A program made the position numbers and the translations under genes. A stretch of 64,000 nt of DNA, from positions 186,001 through 250,000 of the forward strand of contig JANQAI010000011.1 of the NCBI GenBank assembly GCA_024707145.1, read 5' to 3'. Positions 26,213 to 34,676 of the stretch are shown here, piece after piece. This DNA is from Magnetospirillum sp. (GTDB taxonomy: Bacteria > Pseudomonadota > Alphaproteobacteria > Rhodospirillales > Magnetospirillaceae). A model generated the notes under the pieces. That model was not told where the DNA came from. It worked only from the letters and a program-made list of their open reading frames with translations, and made no database searches. Each line of letters opens with the position of its first letter. The first letter of the stretch is position 1.

Positions 26213-26742
26213 GCGTTCCCGGAAAGCCCTCCAAGGACGAGATGATCGCCCGCATCCTGCGCGTGGACCAGGCGGGCGAGCTGGGAGCCGTCCGCATCTA
26301 CCAGGGTCAGCGCGCGGTGCTGGGCCAGGGCCGGCACGGACCGTTGCTGGCCAAAATGGCGGCGCAGGAACAGCACCACCTGGACACCTTCAACCGGCTG
26401 ATCTCGGAGCGGCGGGTGCGTCCCACCGCGCTGAGCCCGCTGTGGCACGTGGCCGGCTTCGTGCTGGGTGCCGGCACCGCGCTGCTGGGCGAGCGGGCCG
26501 CCATGGCCTGCACCGTGGCGGTGGAGGAGGCCATCGACGAGCATTATGCCGGCCAGGCCGCCCAACTGGGCGAGGACGAGGCCGATCTGAAGGCCACTAT
26601 CGAGATCTTCCGTACCGAGGAGTTGGAGCACCGCGACATCGGCCTGGCCAACGAGGCCGAGAAGGCGCCGGCCTATCCGCTGCTGTCGGGGGCCATCAAG
26701 ACCGGCTGCAAGCTGGCCATCTGGCTGAGCGAGCGGGTGTGA
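26209..26742 (+). CDS. coq7: Demethoxyubiquinone hydroxylase COQ7 (UbiF-type function)
   Basis: A 177-residue di-iron membrane-bound monooxygenase that adds the last ring hydroxyl in ubiquinone synthesis; many alphaproteobacteria use COQ7 where E. coli uses UbiF. The di-iron ligands are visible: Glu24 (QAGELGAVRIY), Glu54 and His57 (AAQEQHHL), the EEAIDEHY block and EELEHRDIG. The start overlaps dsbB (ATGA) and the stop overlaps the cupin gene (TGATG), so the three are one translation unit. Length is standard for bacterial COQ7. Confidence 0.94.
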   Translation: MSVPGKPSKDEMIARILRVDQAGELGAVRIYQGQRAVLGQGRHGPLLAKMAAQEQHHLDTFNRLISERRVRPTALSPLWHVAGFVLGAGTALLGERAAMACTVAVEEAIDEHYAGQAAQLGEDEADLKATIEIFRTEELEHRDIGLANEAEKAPAYPLLSGAIKTGCKLAIWLSERV

Positions 26743-27197
26743 TGGAGCGGCCGGCCCTCGACCCCGCCGAAATTCCCGGCCGCACCGGCAGCGTCTATCC
26801 CGAGGAATTCATCGCGGTGGTGACCGGACGGGTGAAGCGGCGGCTGGGCGATGCCCTGGGGCTCAGCGATTTCGGCGTCAATCTGGTGGAACTGCCGCCG
26901 GGCGCCGCATCGGCGTTGCGCCATTGGCACAGCGCCGAGGACGAATTCATCTACGTGTTGTCGGGCACCCTGACGCTGGTCACCGATGCCGGCGAACAGG
27001 GTCTTCCGGCCGGGACCTGCGCCGGCTTTCCCAAGAATTCCGGGGATGGCCACTGTCTGCGCAACGATGGCGAGGGCGTCGCCGTCTATCTTGAGGTGGG
27101 CAGCCGGCAGGCCGGCGACCGCGTGGTCTATCCCGACGTGGACCTGCTGGTGGAGCCGCGCAAAGTCTTCACCCGCCGCGACGGCACTGCCTACTGA
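26742..27197 (+). CDS. Cupin-domain protein
   Basis: A 151-residue single-domain cupin. Motif 1 is RHWHSAEDEFIYVLSGTLTL (two His and Glu metal ligands) and motif 2 around FPKNSGDGHCLRN (about residues 70-110). Cupins of this size bind a metal or small ligand and include sugar isomerases, transcription-linked sensors and proteins of unknown function. It is the last gene of the dsbB-coq7-cupin unit (TGATG overlap) and its 3' end overlaps the convergent M48 gene by seven bases. No specific role can be assigned. Confidence 0.8.
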   Translation: MERPALDPAEIPGRTGSVYPEEFIAVVTGRVKRRLGDALGLSDFGVNLVELPPGAASALRHWHSAEDEFIYVLSGTLTLVTDAGEQGLPAGTCAGFPKNSGDGHCLRNDGEGVAVYLEVGSRQAGDRVVYPDVDLLVEPRKVFTRRDGTAY

Positions 27198-28222
27198 CCG
27201 CAGATTCCCTTGAGCGCCGCCCATTGCTCGGGGCCGAGCGCGGGCGCACCGGCCTTGGCCGCGGCTTCCACCGCCTGGGCGCGGGCGGCTGAGTCCGGGT
27301 GGCTGTTCAGCCATTGCGGCAGGCCATTGGGGTGTGCCGCCAGCCGGCGGAGGAAGGTGGCAAGGCCCTGGGCATCCAAGCCCGCATCAGCCAGCAGGGC
27401 GACGGCGCCGCGGTCGGCGGCGGCCTCGTCCTCGCGGGAATAGGCGCCGGCCAGGGCCATGCCGGCCCCCGTGGCCACCAGCCCGGAACTGTCGCCGGTG
27501 ATCAGGGTGACCACCACGCCCACTCCCGCCGCGCGGATCAGGGCGGCGGTGGGATGGCGGAATCGCAGATGGGCGATTTCGTGGGCCAGCACGCCGGCCA
27601 CCTCGTCCGGGCTCTGGGCATCGGCCAGCAGGCCCGAGAATATCAGCACGGTGCCGCCGGGCAGGGCGAAGGCGTTCACGTCGGGCGTCCTGACCACCAC
27701 CACCCGACGCGGCCGCTGGTCCGGGGGCAGGCCCGCCGCCAGCCTGTCGGTCAGCAGGTGCAGTGCCGCCTCGCCGGCCGGCTGACGGCAGGCGCCCCAG
27801 CGCCGCTGGAAGCCGGCGGCCACGGCGTCGCCCCAGCGCTGCTCCCAGGCCGCCGGCACGAGATTCGCCAGGGTGCGGGAAGCGGCGGGAAGGCCCAGCC
27901 ACAGCCCGGCGCCCAGCGCGGCCGCAAGGACCAGGGCGGCGCCCAGCTTGGCCCAGGGAAGGCGCGGCTTGCGGGGCAGCAGGGGGCGGATGAACTCGGC
28001 CCGTTCCAGGGTCAGGCGGGCGCCCGTGTCGGTGGCGCAGCGCAGGCGCACGCCCTTGCCGCCGGGCAGGTCTCCGTCGGCGCGCAGGTCGTCGGTCCGC
28101 CAGAACGCCACCAGCAGGCCGTCCTCGCCCCGGATGTCCAGTCCGCCCGCCTTGGGCGTCACCAGCACCTTGCGGCTGGCGGCGGTGCGTCCGTCGTTGA
28201 AGCGGCCCTCCAGCGCGGACAT
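27191..28222 (-). CDS. M48-family zinc metallopeptidase, membrane-anchored
   Basis: A 343-residue protein. Residues about 1-85 form a soluble N-terminal region; a single transmembrane helix follows (LGAALVLAAALGAGLWLGL, about 93-112) and then a peptidase domain. The zinc motif HEIAH is in GVLAHEIAHLRFRH, with the third ligand expected in YSREDEAAADRGAVALL. Family members (BepA, LoiP) degrade misfolded envelope proteins. It is the second gene of a pair with the DUF898 membrane protein (overlapping stop/start), an arrangement seen in other proteobacteria. The N-terminal region is not assigned. Confidence 0.82.
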   Translation of the reverse strand: MSALEGRFNDGRTAASRKVLVTPKAGGLDIRGEDGLLVAFWRTDDLRADGDLPGGKGVRLRCATDTGARLTLERAEFIRPLLPRKPRLPWAKLGAALVLAAALGAGLWLGLPAASRTLANLVPAAWEQRWGDAVAAGFQRRWGACRQPAGEAALHLLTDRLAAGLPPDQRPRRVVVVRTPDVNAFALPGGTVLIFSGLLADAQSPDEVAGVLAHEIAHLRFRHPTAALIRAAGVGVVVTLITGDSSGLVATGAGMALAGAYSREDEAAADRGAVALLADAGLDAQGLATFLRRLAAHPNGLPQWLNSHPDSAARAQAVEAAAKAGAPALGPEQWAALKGICGQ

Positions 28223-29307
28223 CAGAATCCCCCCGCCCCATCGAACACCGCCGCCAAACCTTCGCCCGAACGGGGCGCGGGGGCGGCGCTCTGGCGGATG
28301 CGCTCCCAGTCGGGCTCGCCGTCCACCCGCAAGTGGGTGCAGACGTAGCGGAAGGTGCGCAGGGCCGCCCAGGGCCGCAGGACGCCCAGGGACAGCAGGC
28401 TGATCAGCCCGTTGCCCAGCGCCAGTCGCACCAGGCCGCCGGTGGAGGCCTCCAGGGCGAAGCCGGTGTCGGCAAAGCGGGTATGGGCCGCCATCTGCCG
28501 GTAGAAGCCGGCCCGGTACCAGGCGTAGGGCAGGGCGATGGTGAGCAGTCCCCACACCACCAGCAGCAGGTAGAAGGCGCCCACCGACAGCGCCATCTGC
28601 GCCGGCGTGGTGTGGTCGTTGGCGAACACCAGCAGCACGGCGCCCATGGGCAGGGCCGAAGCGAAGAGGGCGGCGCACCCCCACAACACGGCAAACCGCT
28701 TGTACAGCGGGCGGGCGGTGGCATCGCAGCGGAAACGGCAATCGCCGAAGGCGGTGTTATTGAGGCGGTAGCGGGCCAGCACCAGTTCGGCCCACGGCCA
28801 GGCCCAGCCCAGAGTGGCGACGGTGGCAAGGCCGACGCCGAGGAACAGCAGCCCGTAGCGCCACGCCGCGCCCGACTGGTTGCCCCGGATGCCGCGCCAG
28901 ACGGTGCGCGACAGCTGGTAGCGCCGCGCCCGGTAAAGGCCGGCGGCGCCCAGAAACAGCACCAGCGCCTGCAGCGCGGCGAAGGCCACGCCCGCCAGGG
29001 GATGGCCGGCCTCCGCCAATCCCTGGACCACCGCGAAGGCGCCGGCCAGGGGCAGGAAGACCAGCAACAATACCAGCACGAAGCCCAGGAACAGTTCGCG
29101 GCCGGTGCCGACGTATTCCGCGGTATCGCCCCAGGCGCTGGTGCCGGCCCACAGGGCTCGGCGCACCCGCGTCTTTCCCCAGAACCGCCACAGGCTGAGG
29201 GTGAGCACGTTCAGCGCCAGATTGGCCAATGCCATCCGTACCATGGCACCGGTGCCGCCCAGGTGAAGGAAGGGCGCCTGTTGATCGGGGGTCGAGGGGG
29301 CGTGCAA
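28222..29307 (-). CDS. DUF898 (YjgN-family) multi-spanning membrane protein
   Basis: A 361-residue inner-membrane protein with about eight hydrophobic helices, typical of the YjgN/DUF898 family. Conserved blocks are LTLSLWRFWGKTRVRRALW, RYQLSRTVWRGIRGNQSG and NNTAFGDCRFRCD, repeated in pattern as ARTRFADTGF later. Function is unknown. It overlaps the start of the M48 peptidase gene as an operon; co-occurrence with a peptidase suggests an envelope quality-control role but nothing is proven. No signal peptide is apparent. Confidence 0.82.
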   Translation of the reverse strand: MHAPSTPDQQAPFLHLGGTGAMVRMALANLALNVLTLSLWRFWGKTRVRRALWAGTSAWGDTAEYVGTGRELFLGFVLVLLLVFLPLAGAFAVVQGLAEAGHPLAGVAFAALQALVLFLGAAGLYRARRYQLSRTVWRGIRGNQSGAAWRYGLLFLGVGLATVATLGWAWPWAELVLARYRLNNTAFGDCRFRCDATARPLYKRFAVLWGCAALFASALPMGAVLLVFANDHTTPAQMALSVGAFYLLLVVWGLLTIALPYAWYRAGFYRQMAAHTRFADTGFALEASTGGLVRLALGNGLISLLSLGVLRPWAALRTFRYVCTHLRVDGEPDWERIRQSAAPAPRSGEGLAAVFDGAGGF

Positions 29308-29485
29308 CAGGGTCTCCTTCGCCCAAGGGTGGTCCCGAGGGTACGCCTGCGGCCGGGCGGCGGCAACAGGGGGGCGGGAAACAGCCGCACCGGCGGCCCC
29401 TAACCGATAAGTCCAGTCATCGCCATCTCGACCGGCAGCGGCCGGGCGGGCTACACTCGGCGCCGGATCAGCAAGGGAGGATCAC

Positions 29486-30481
29486 GTGAGCGATTTCCAG
29501 GCGCTGCTGCTGGAAGAGGCCGACGGCAAGGTCGCGGCCTCGCTTCAACGTCTCGGCGACGACCGGCTGCCGGCCGGCGACGTGACGGTGCGGGTGGACT
29601 ATTCCACCCTGAACTACAAGGACGGGATGATCCTGAACGGCCTGGGGCGGCTGGTGCGCCAGTACCCGCACGTTCCCGGCATCGATTTCGCCGGCACGGT
29701 GGAAACCTCGGAGTCCCCCGCCTACAAGCCGGGCGACAAGGTCATCCTGACCGGCTGGCGCGTGGGCGAGGTGTGGTGGGGCGGTTATGCCCAGAAGGCG
29801 CGGGTGAAGGCCGAGTGGCTGGTGCCGCTGCCCGATGGCCTGACCACCCGCCAGGCCATGGCGCTGGGCACCGCCGGCCTGACCGCCATGCTGGCGGTGA
29901 TGGCGCTGGAGGAGCATGGGGTGTCCCCCGACAGGCCGGGCGAGGTGCTGGTGACCGGCGCCGCCGGCGGGTTGGGCTCGGTGGCCACCGTGCTGCTGGC
30001 GCGGCGCGGCTATGCCGTGGCCGCTTCCACCGGGCGAGCCGACCAGCACGATTATCTCAAGTCCCTGGGCGCCCAGGTGATCGTCGACCGCGACGAGCTG
30101 TCGGGCGGTGCCGCCAAGCCGCTGCTGGCGGAACGCTGGCAGGGCTGCGTCGACAGCGTCGGCGGCCCCACCCTGGCCAGCGTGCTGGCCAGCCTGAAGC
30201 TGCACGGCGCGGTGGCGTCCTGCGGCAATGCCGGCGGCGTGGAGCTCAACACCACCGTGCTGCCGCTGCTGCTGCGCGGCGTCAGCGTGCTGGGCATCGA
30301 CAGCGCCCAGTGTCCGACGCCGCGCCGCCGGCAGGCCTGGGGCCGCCTGGCGGCCGAGATGCCCAAGGACCTGCTGGACTCGCTGACCACCGAGGCGGGC
30401 TTGGGCGACCTGCCCGCCCTGGGCGGCCAGATCCTCAAGGGGCAGGTGCGTGGACGCGTGGTGGTGGACGTCAACCGCTGA
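29486..30481 (+). CDS. acuI: Zinc-free MDR oxidoreductase, AcuI/YhdH type (acryloyl-CoA reductase)
   Basis: A 331-residue medium-chain dehydrogenase/reductase. AcuI proteins reduce acryloyl-CoA to propionyl-CoA with NADPH. Visible are VRVDYSTLNYKDGMILNG near the N-terminus, IDFAGTVETSESP, GWRVGEVWWGGYAQ and the Rossmann motif VTGAAGGLGSVATVLLARRG. Length and the N-terminal DYSxLNYKD are diagnostic of the YhdH/AcuI group, as distinct from alcohol dehydrogenases. It starts at GTG (29486) with a strong AAGGGAGG upstream. A 178-bp gap to the divergent DUF898 gene precedes it. Confidence 0.86.
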   Translation: MSDFQALLLEEADGKVAASLQRLGDDRLPAGDVTVRVDYSTLNYKDGMILNGLGRLVRQYPHVPGIDFAGTVETSESPAYKPGDKVILTGWRVGEVWWGGYAQKARVKAEWLVPLPDGLTTRQAMALGTAGLTAMLAVMALEEHGVSPDRPGEVLVTGAAGGLGSVATVLLARRGYAVAASTGRADQHDYLKSLGAQVIVDRDELSGGAAKPLLAERWQGCVDSVGGPTLASVLASLKLHGAVASCGNAGGVELNTTVLPLLLRGVSVLGIDSAQCPTPRRRQAWGRLAAEMPKDLLDSLTTEAGLGDLPALGGQILKGQVRGRVVVDVNR

Positions 30482-30543
30482 TGCGGCTTTCATGGGCGGG
30501 CCACCATGCCCATCTCCGTATGGGTTAGCCTGGAGGTCCGCCC

Positions 30544-31476
30544 ATGTTGATCCGTTTCGTCCCCGTCCTCCGCGAGTCCGAGGTCACCGACCGAAGGCTC
30601 CATGTGGACCGGCGCCGCTTCCTCGCCCTTGGCGCGGCCGCGGCCGCTGTTGCCACCTGGCCGGTGGGGCGGGCCTGGGCCGCACCCCTGGGCTACGCCA
30701 AGGGGGTGGTGACGCTGGATGAAAAACTGACCCCGCGCGAGGCGGTCACCACCTACAACAACTACTACGAATTCGGCACCGACAAGGAGGATCCGGCGCG
30801 CACCGCTCCAGGCCGGCTGAAGGTGCGGCCGTGGAGCGTGGCGGTGGAGGGCGAATGCGCCAAGCCGGGCACCGTGGCCTACGAAGACCTGATCAGGCCG
30901 CACCGGCTGGAAGAGCGCATCTATCGCCTGCGCTGCGTCGAGGCGTGGTCCATGGTGATCCCCTGGGTGGGGGTGCCGCTGGCCGAGGTGCTGAGGCGGT
31001 TCGAGCCCACCTCCAAGGCCAAGTACGTGGAATTCACCAGCCTGGCCGACCGCGAGCAGATGCCGGGCCTGCGCATCCCGGTGCTGGACTGGCCCTACAC
31101 CGAGGGCCTGCGCATGGACGAGGCCATGCATCCGCTCACCCTGCTGGCGGTGGGCCTGTACGGCGAGGAACTGGAGCCGCAGAATGGCGCGCCCATCCGT
31201 CTGGTGGTGCCGTGGAAATACGGCTTCAAGTCCATCAAGTCGGTGGTCCGCATCCGCTTCACCGAGAGTCAGCCGGCCACCGCCTGGAACAAGGCCAACC
31301 CGCGCGAGTACGGGTTCTATTCCAACGTCAACCCGGCGGTGGACCACCCGCGCTGGAGCCAGGCCAAGGAGCGCCGCATCGGCGAGTTCCGCCGCCGCGA
31401 CACGCTGCCCTTCAACGGTTACGCCGATCAGGTGGCCGGGCTGTACACGGGCATGGATCTCAAGGCGCAGTTCTGA
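30544..31476 (+). CDS. msrP: Protein-methionine-sulfoxide reductase catalytic subunit MsrP (YedY)
   Basis: A 310-residue periplasmic molybdenum-cofactor enzyme that repairs oxidised methionines in envelope proteins. A twin-arginine signal is present ([20 protein letters not shown], residues about 22-41), as expected for a Moco protein. The Mo-ligating Cys is in [15 protein letters not shown]; further family blocks are [14 protein letters not shown] and [18 protein letters not shown] precedes the ATG at 30544. It overlaps msrQ by one base (TGATG), the conserved two-gene unit. Confidence 0.94.
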   Translation: MLIRFVPVLRESEVTDRRLHVDRRRFLALGAAAAAVATWPVGRAWAAPLGYAKGVVTLDEKLTPREAVTTYNNYYEFGTDKEDPARTAPGRLKVRPWSVAVEGECAKPGTVAYEDLIRPHRLEERIYRLRCVEAWSMVIPWVGVPLAEVLRRFEPTSKAKYVEFTSLADREQMPGLRIPVLDWPYTEGLRMDEAMHPLTLLAVGLYGEELEPQNGAPIRLVVPWKYGFKSIKSVVRIRFTESQPATAWNKANPREYGFYSNVNPAVDHPRWSQAKERRIGEFRRRDTLPFNGYADQVAGLYTGMDLKAQF

Positions 31477-32096
31477 TGACCCGGCCTACACCCTGGCTGA
31501 AGTCCGCCGTCTTCGCCCTGTCGCTGACGCCGCTGGCTTGGCTGGTGTGGCAGGCGTTGTTCGGCACCCTGGGCGTCAACCCCATCGAAACGGTCAACCG
31601 CTTCCTGGGCGATTGGGCGCTGCGTTTCCTGCTGATCGCCCTGGCGGTGACGCCGTTGCGCAAGGTCACCGGCTGGGTCCCCGTGGCGCGGCTGCGGCGC
31701 ATGCTGGGCCTGTTCGCCTTTTTCTACGTGTGCCTGCACCTGTCGTCCTATCTGGGCCTGGACCTGTTCTTCGACTGGCAGGCCCTGGCCAAGGACATCG
31801 TCAAGCGCCGCTACATTACCCTGGGCATGGCCGCTTTTGTGCTGCTGCTGCCGCTGGCGGCCACCTCCACCGACGGCATGATTCGCCGCTTGGGCGGCCG
31901 ACGTTGGCGCCGCCTGCACCTGCTGGTGTTTCCCATCGCCGTGCTGGCGGTCGCCCATTACTGGATGATGGTCAAGGCCGACATCCGCCAGCCCATGCTG
32001 TACGCTGTCATCCTGGCGGCACTGCTGGGGTTTCGCGTGGCGGCGGCGCTGGCCGGGCGGCTGCGGCGGCCGCGTTCGGGCGGCGCCGCAGCCTGA
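31476..32096 (+). CDS. msrQ: Heme-binding membrane subunit MsrQ (YedZ)
   Basis: A 206-residue, five- to six-helix membrane protein that passes electrons from the respiratory quinone pool to MsrP through b-type heme. Family features are RFLGDWALRFLLIALAVTPL, LGLFAFFYVCLHLSSYLGLD (heme-ligand His) and RRLHLLVFPIAVLAVAHYW with the other conserved His. ATG overlaps the msrP stop as TGATG, so it is translated with it. The C-terminal tail is Arg- and Ala-rich. Regulation is not visible. Confidence 0.93.
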   Translation: MTRPTPWLKSAVFALSLTPLAWLVWQALFGTLGVNPIETVNRFLGDWALRFLLIALAVTPLRKVTGWVPVARLRRMLGLFAFFYVCLHLSSYLGLDLFFDWQALAKDIVKRRYITLGMAAFVLLLPLAATSTDGMIRRLGGRRWRRLHLLVFPIAVLAVAHYWMMVKADIRQPMLYAVILAALLGFRVAAALAGRLRRPRSGGAAA

Positions 32097-32110
32097 CCGT
32101 TCCCTTGCGC

Positions 32111-32347
32111 CTACTGGGTGCCGCCGCCGGACCCGCCGGGCTGCTGCTGCGGCGGGGACGGGGTCTGCTCCGCCGGCGGCTGGGCCGGGCTGGCGGCGGG
32201 GGGCGATGCCGGTGGGGACGGCTCGGCGCCCTGCTGCCGTTCCTGTGTGCGGCTGGGTGTCTGGGCCTGTTCCTGCCCGGCATTGTCGCAGGCGGCCAGC
32301 CCGACGGCCAGCCCCAGGGCGGTAACGCCCACAATCCGCTTCAGCAT
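32111..32347 (-). CDS. Small Pro/Gln-rich lipoprotein
   Basis: A 78-residue protein with a clear lipoprotein signal (MLKRIVGVTALGLAVGLAAC, lipobox LAAC with Cys20). The mature part is nearly all Pro, Gln, Ser and Ala (TPSRTQERQQGAEPSPPASP, then PAQPPAEQTPSPPQQQPGG) and looks disordered. Such proteins can be envelope spacers or remnants; no function is assignable. It is convergent with msrQ, 14 bases apart. Because it is short and low-complexity, it is less certain than its neighbours, but the signal is convincing. Confidence 0.65.
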   Translation of the reverse strand: MLKRIVGVTALGLAVGLAACDNAGQEQAQTPSRTQERQQGAEPSPPASPPAASPAQPPAEQTPSPPQQQPGGSGGGTQ

Positions 32348-32478
32348 GCCTTGTCCTCCGAAATGGCAAAAGCGTGGACTTCTCTCGCCAACGATCCCGC
32401 CCGGTCCAAGGTTCCCGTTTCCCGCCTGGCCGGACTCGCGCCATAATGCGGGCGCGCCCTCTTTCTCCGGTACGCCCC

Positions 32479-32958
32479 ATGAAATCGCTTGTCCGCCTCA
32501 CCGCCGCCATCCTGGTCCTGGCCCTGCCGGCCGAGGCCCTGGCCCAGGTCAAGTTCAAGCGCTGCCTGTCGGACACCGAGATGGCCGTCGAACAGTTGAT
32601 CCGCCACGGCGTGTTCCTGCGCGAGGCGGCCAATCGCTGCGACGAGATGAAGCCGGGCACGGCGGCCAAGTGGAAGGCGTTCGACCAGCGTTTCGGCCCT
32701 CGGTTGAAGCAGCAGACCGACAAGCGCGCCAAACTGTTCCAGCGCGAGTTCAAACAGGACGCCCTGAAGGTGCGCACCTATTTCGACGGCCGCTTGGTGA
32801 CCTATCACCGCAACGTGCCGCTGACGGTGGCCTATTGCGAGCACGCCGACGACATGCTGGACGAAATCGGCAAGCGCGGCTGGAACGGTTTCACCGCCCA
32901 GGCCAAGGTGGTGCAGAACGAGGTTCTGCTGGACTACAAATCCTGCCAGCCGCAATGA
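32479..32958 (+). CDS. Secreted protein of unknown function
   Basis: A 159-residue protein with an N-terminal signal peptide (MKSLVRLTAAILVLALPAEA, cleavage probably after EALA). The mature part is soluble and helical, rich in charged residues (KAFDQRFGPRLKQQTDKRAK). It has four Cys: RCLSDTE, NRCDEM, YCEHADD and KSCQPQ, so disulfides in the periplasm are likely. I do not recognise the family. An in-frame ATG upstream (32446) exists, but the signal peptide begins at 32479. It converges on the phasin gene, with a hairpin between. Confidence 0.7.
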   Translation: MKSLVRLTAAILVLALPAEALAQVKFKRCLSDTEMAVEQLIRHGVFLREAANRCDEMKPGTAAKWKAFDQRFGPRLKQQTDKRAKLFQREFKQDALKVRTYFDGRLVTYHRNVPLTVAYCEHADDMLDEIGKRGWNGFTAQAKVVQNEVLLDYKSCQPQ

Positions 32959-32966
32959 AGGCTGGC

Positions 32967-32989
32967 GGGGGAAGGGCACGCCTTCCCCC
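32967..32989. terminator. Hairpin between the secreted protein and phasin genes
   Basis: GGGGGAAGG / CCTTCCCCC stem with a five-base loop in a 36-bp convergent gap. No T-run follows, so it may be a weak bidirectional terminator. Confidence 0.55.
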
Positions 32990-32994
32990 CAACC

Positions 32995-33474
32995 TCATTG
33001 GCGCAATTCCACCCGCTGCTGGATGGGGCTGGCCATCGAAGTAGCGGTGCCGGTGGACAGTTCCAGCAGCTTGACGCTTTCCTGCAGCAGCGAGTCCACG
33101 CTCTGGCGCACGTAGTTGCGGTGCACCTTCAGCATGTCCTCGACGGTGCGGCAGGTCATCATTTCGTTGGCAGTCTTCATGCCCAGCTGGAGCGATTGCT
33201 GGGTGTAGTGGACCATCTCCCAGCCCATGTCCTGTGCCCCCTTGGCCAGGCGGGCGCCGGTTTCGATCAGGCTGTTGACGTCGCCCTGGGAAATCTCGCC
33301 CAGGTCGCCGTACAGTCGGGTGCCGCTGCCCAGCAACGAACGGGCCTGCTCGGCCTGGCGCCGGGCCAGGTCGGCCATCTGGTCCAGACCCTCCTCGACC
33401 GAACGGCTTCCGGCGGTCATCTGCTCGACGGCGGCATTCGTGATGACGTCCTTTTCGTCCCTCTTCGCGGCCAT
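32995..33474 (-). CDS. Phasin-family protein
   Basis: A 159-residue helical protein with the phasin pattern: amphipathic heptad-like helices, e.g. LADLARRQAEQARSLL (reading MADLARRQAEQARSLLGSG), DMGWEMVHYTQQSLQLGMKT and VEDMLKVHRNYVRQSVDSLL. The stretch preceding RNYVRQSVD is the conserved phasin motif (ANEMMTCRTVEDMLKVHRNY). Phasins coat polyhydroxyalkanoate granules and influence their size. No PHA synthase or depolymerase genes are next to it. The gene is monocistronic, with 189 bp to the divergent cold-shock gene. Confidence 0.85.
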   Translation of the reverse strand: MAAKRDEKDVITNAAVEQMTAGSRSVEEGLDQMADLARRQAEQARSLLGSGTRLYGDLGEISQGDVNSLIETGARLAKGAQDMGWEMVHYTQQSLQLGMKTANEMMTCRTVEDMLKVHRNYVRQSVDSLLQESVKLLELSTGTATSMASPIQQRVELRQ

Positions 33475-33663
33475 GTCAGGATCCTTTCCATTGCTTGCCC
33501 CGCAACGGGGACCATGACTTTAGCCTTTGGCGCTTCGCCCGGTCTTTAGGCGAGACGGGGGAGACACCGGGCCAAGCGGGGGACGGCTTGAGCCATGAGG
33601 TATGCCGGATGGGGGGCTGGCAAGCCGTCCGGTGGCCGCGCCCAGGGTTGAAATGCGAGAACC

Positions 33664-34194
33664 ATGGGAATACCCATCAATCGAGGTTCCGCCGTGAGCG
33701 ATATCCTCACCGCCGAGCGTTTCTCGGCTTCCCATGTTCATGCGGGCTTGGTGCGGGCCCGAGTCAAATGGTTCAACGTGGAAAAGGGGTTCGGGTTCGT
33801 CACCCCCACGGACGGCCAGCCGGAAGCGTTCCTGCATGCCTCGGTGTTGGCCCGGGGCGGCGTCGCCCAGCTGTGCGAGGGGGCCGAGGTGGTGTGCGAA
33901 CTGGCCGCCACCGCCAAGGGACCCCAGGTGGTGCGGGTCATCGAGGTGCAGGCGCCGGACCCCCAGCCCGAATGCGACCTCAGCGTGGCCGGCGTGGTCA
34001 AGTGGTACCAGCCCGAAAAGGGCTTCGGCTTCGTTCAGGCCGAGGATGGCGGCCGCGACGTCTTCGTCCACAAGAGCGCGCTGCGCCGCTCGGGGCTGGC
34101 CGGGCTGACCACCGGTCAGCGGGTGATCGCCGCGGTGCTGCTCAACGCCAAGGGGCGCGAGGCGCGCACCCTGGTGGTGCTGCCCGAGCTTTGA
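33664..34194 (+). CDS. Double cold-shock-domain protein
   Basis: A 176-residue protein with two CSD/OB domains, each with an RNP-1 motif: RARVKWFNVEKGFGFVTP (about residues 32-49) and VVKWYQPEKGFGFVQAEDGG (about 110-129), each followed by an RNP-2-like F-LH or VFVHKS. Tandem-CSD proteins in alphaproteobacteria bind single-stranded RNA and respond to cold or stationary phase. A GTG at 33694 with GAGG upstream gives a shorter, more typical start (MSDILTAERFS); I keep ATG 33664 but consider 33694 equally likely. A hairpin at 34213-34243 ends it. Confidence 0.88.
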   Translation: MGIPINRGSAVSDILTAERFSASHVHAGLVRARVKWFNVEKGFGFVTPTDGQPEAFLHASVLARGGVAQLCEGAEVVCELAATAKGPQVVRVIEVQAPDPQPECDLSVAGVVKWYQPEKGFGFVQAEDGGRDVFVHKSALRRSGLAGLTTGQRVIAAVLLNAKGREARTLVVLPEL

Positions 34195-34212
34195 CGGCCC
34201 CCCGGAAAGACG

Positions 34213-34243
34213 TCGCCCCGGCCTCCCAAGGAAGCCGGGGCGA
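34213..34243. terminator. Hairpin downstream of the cold-shock gene
   Basis: TCGCCCCGGC / GCCGGGGCGA ten-base stem, 18 bp after the stop and 30 bp before the 3' end of the small membrane protein (minus strand). No clear T-run. Confidence 0.55.
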
Positions 34244-34273
34244 TCATCGTTCGCCGAAGCGCGTTGGCCGAGA

Positions 34274-34495
34274 TTACTCGGCGTCGCCGCCGGTCGAAGC
34301 CAGGTACATCACGCTGGCCAGGAAGATGGCGGTCAGCGCCAGGCCGATATAGACGGCGAAGCCCAGCGGGTTGCCCGACGGCAGCGGGTTGGCGACGCCA
34401 CCGAACAGGGCGCCGAACACCGAGACAGCCAAATACAACGCGATCACCAGCACGCCGGCCACGGTCAGGCCGAGAACCTTGGGAAGGACGTTCAT
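34274..34495 (-). CDS. Small two-helix membrane protein
   Basis: A 73-residue protein: MNVLPKVLGLTVAGVLVIAL, then LYLAVSVFGALFGG as the first helix, a Pro/Gly loop (NPLPSGNPLG) and a second helix AVYIGLALTAIFLASVMYLA. No other motif. Size and pattern resemble respiratory or transporter accessory subunits, but the family is not recognised. The ATG (34495) follows TCAAGGAGCG on its strand, a good Shine-Dalgarno. It is divergent from the large glgE gene, with 181 bp between that probably hold both promoters. Confidence 0.7.
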   Translation of the reverse strand: MNVLPKVLGLTVAGVLVIALYLAVSVFGALFGGVANPLPSGNPLGFAVYIGLALTAIFLASVMYLASTGGDAE

Positions 34496-34676
34496 CGAAC
34501 ACGCTCCTTGAATCTTTAATGCCGGCCTTCGGCGGCCGGCCCCCTCGGGGGAAACCTCTACCAGATTTGGGGCTAATCCGAAAGGTCAATTCGGCGATCT
34601 ATACCGCCGCGCACCGGGGCCTGCCCCAAGGAAGTGGCGCTTTCGGGTGGTTGAACCCATCGGGCCACGGCGAAAG

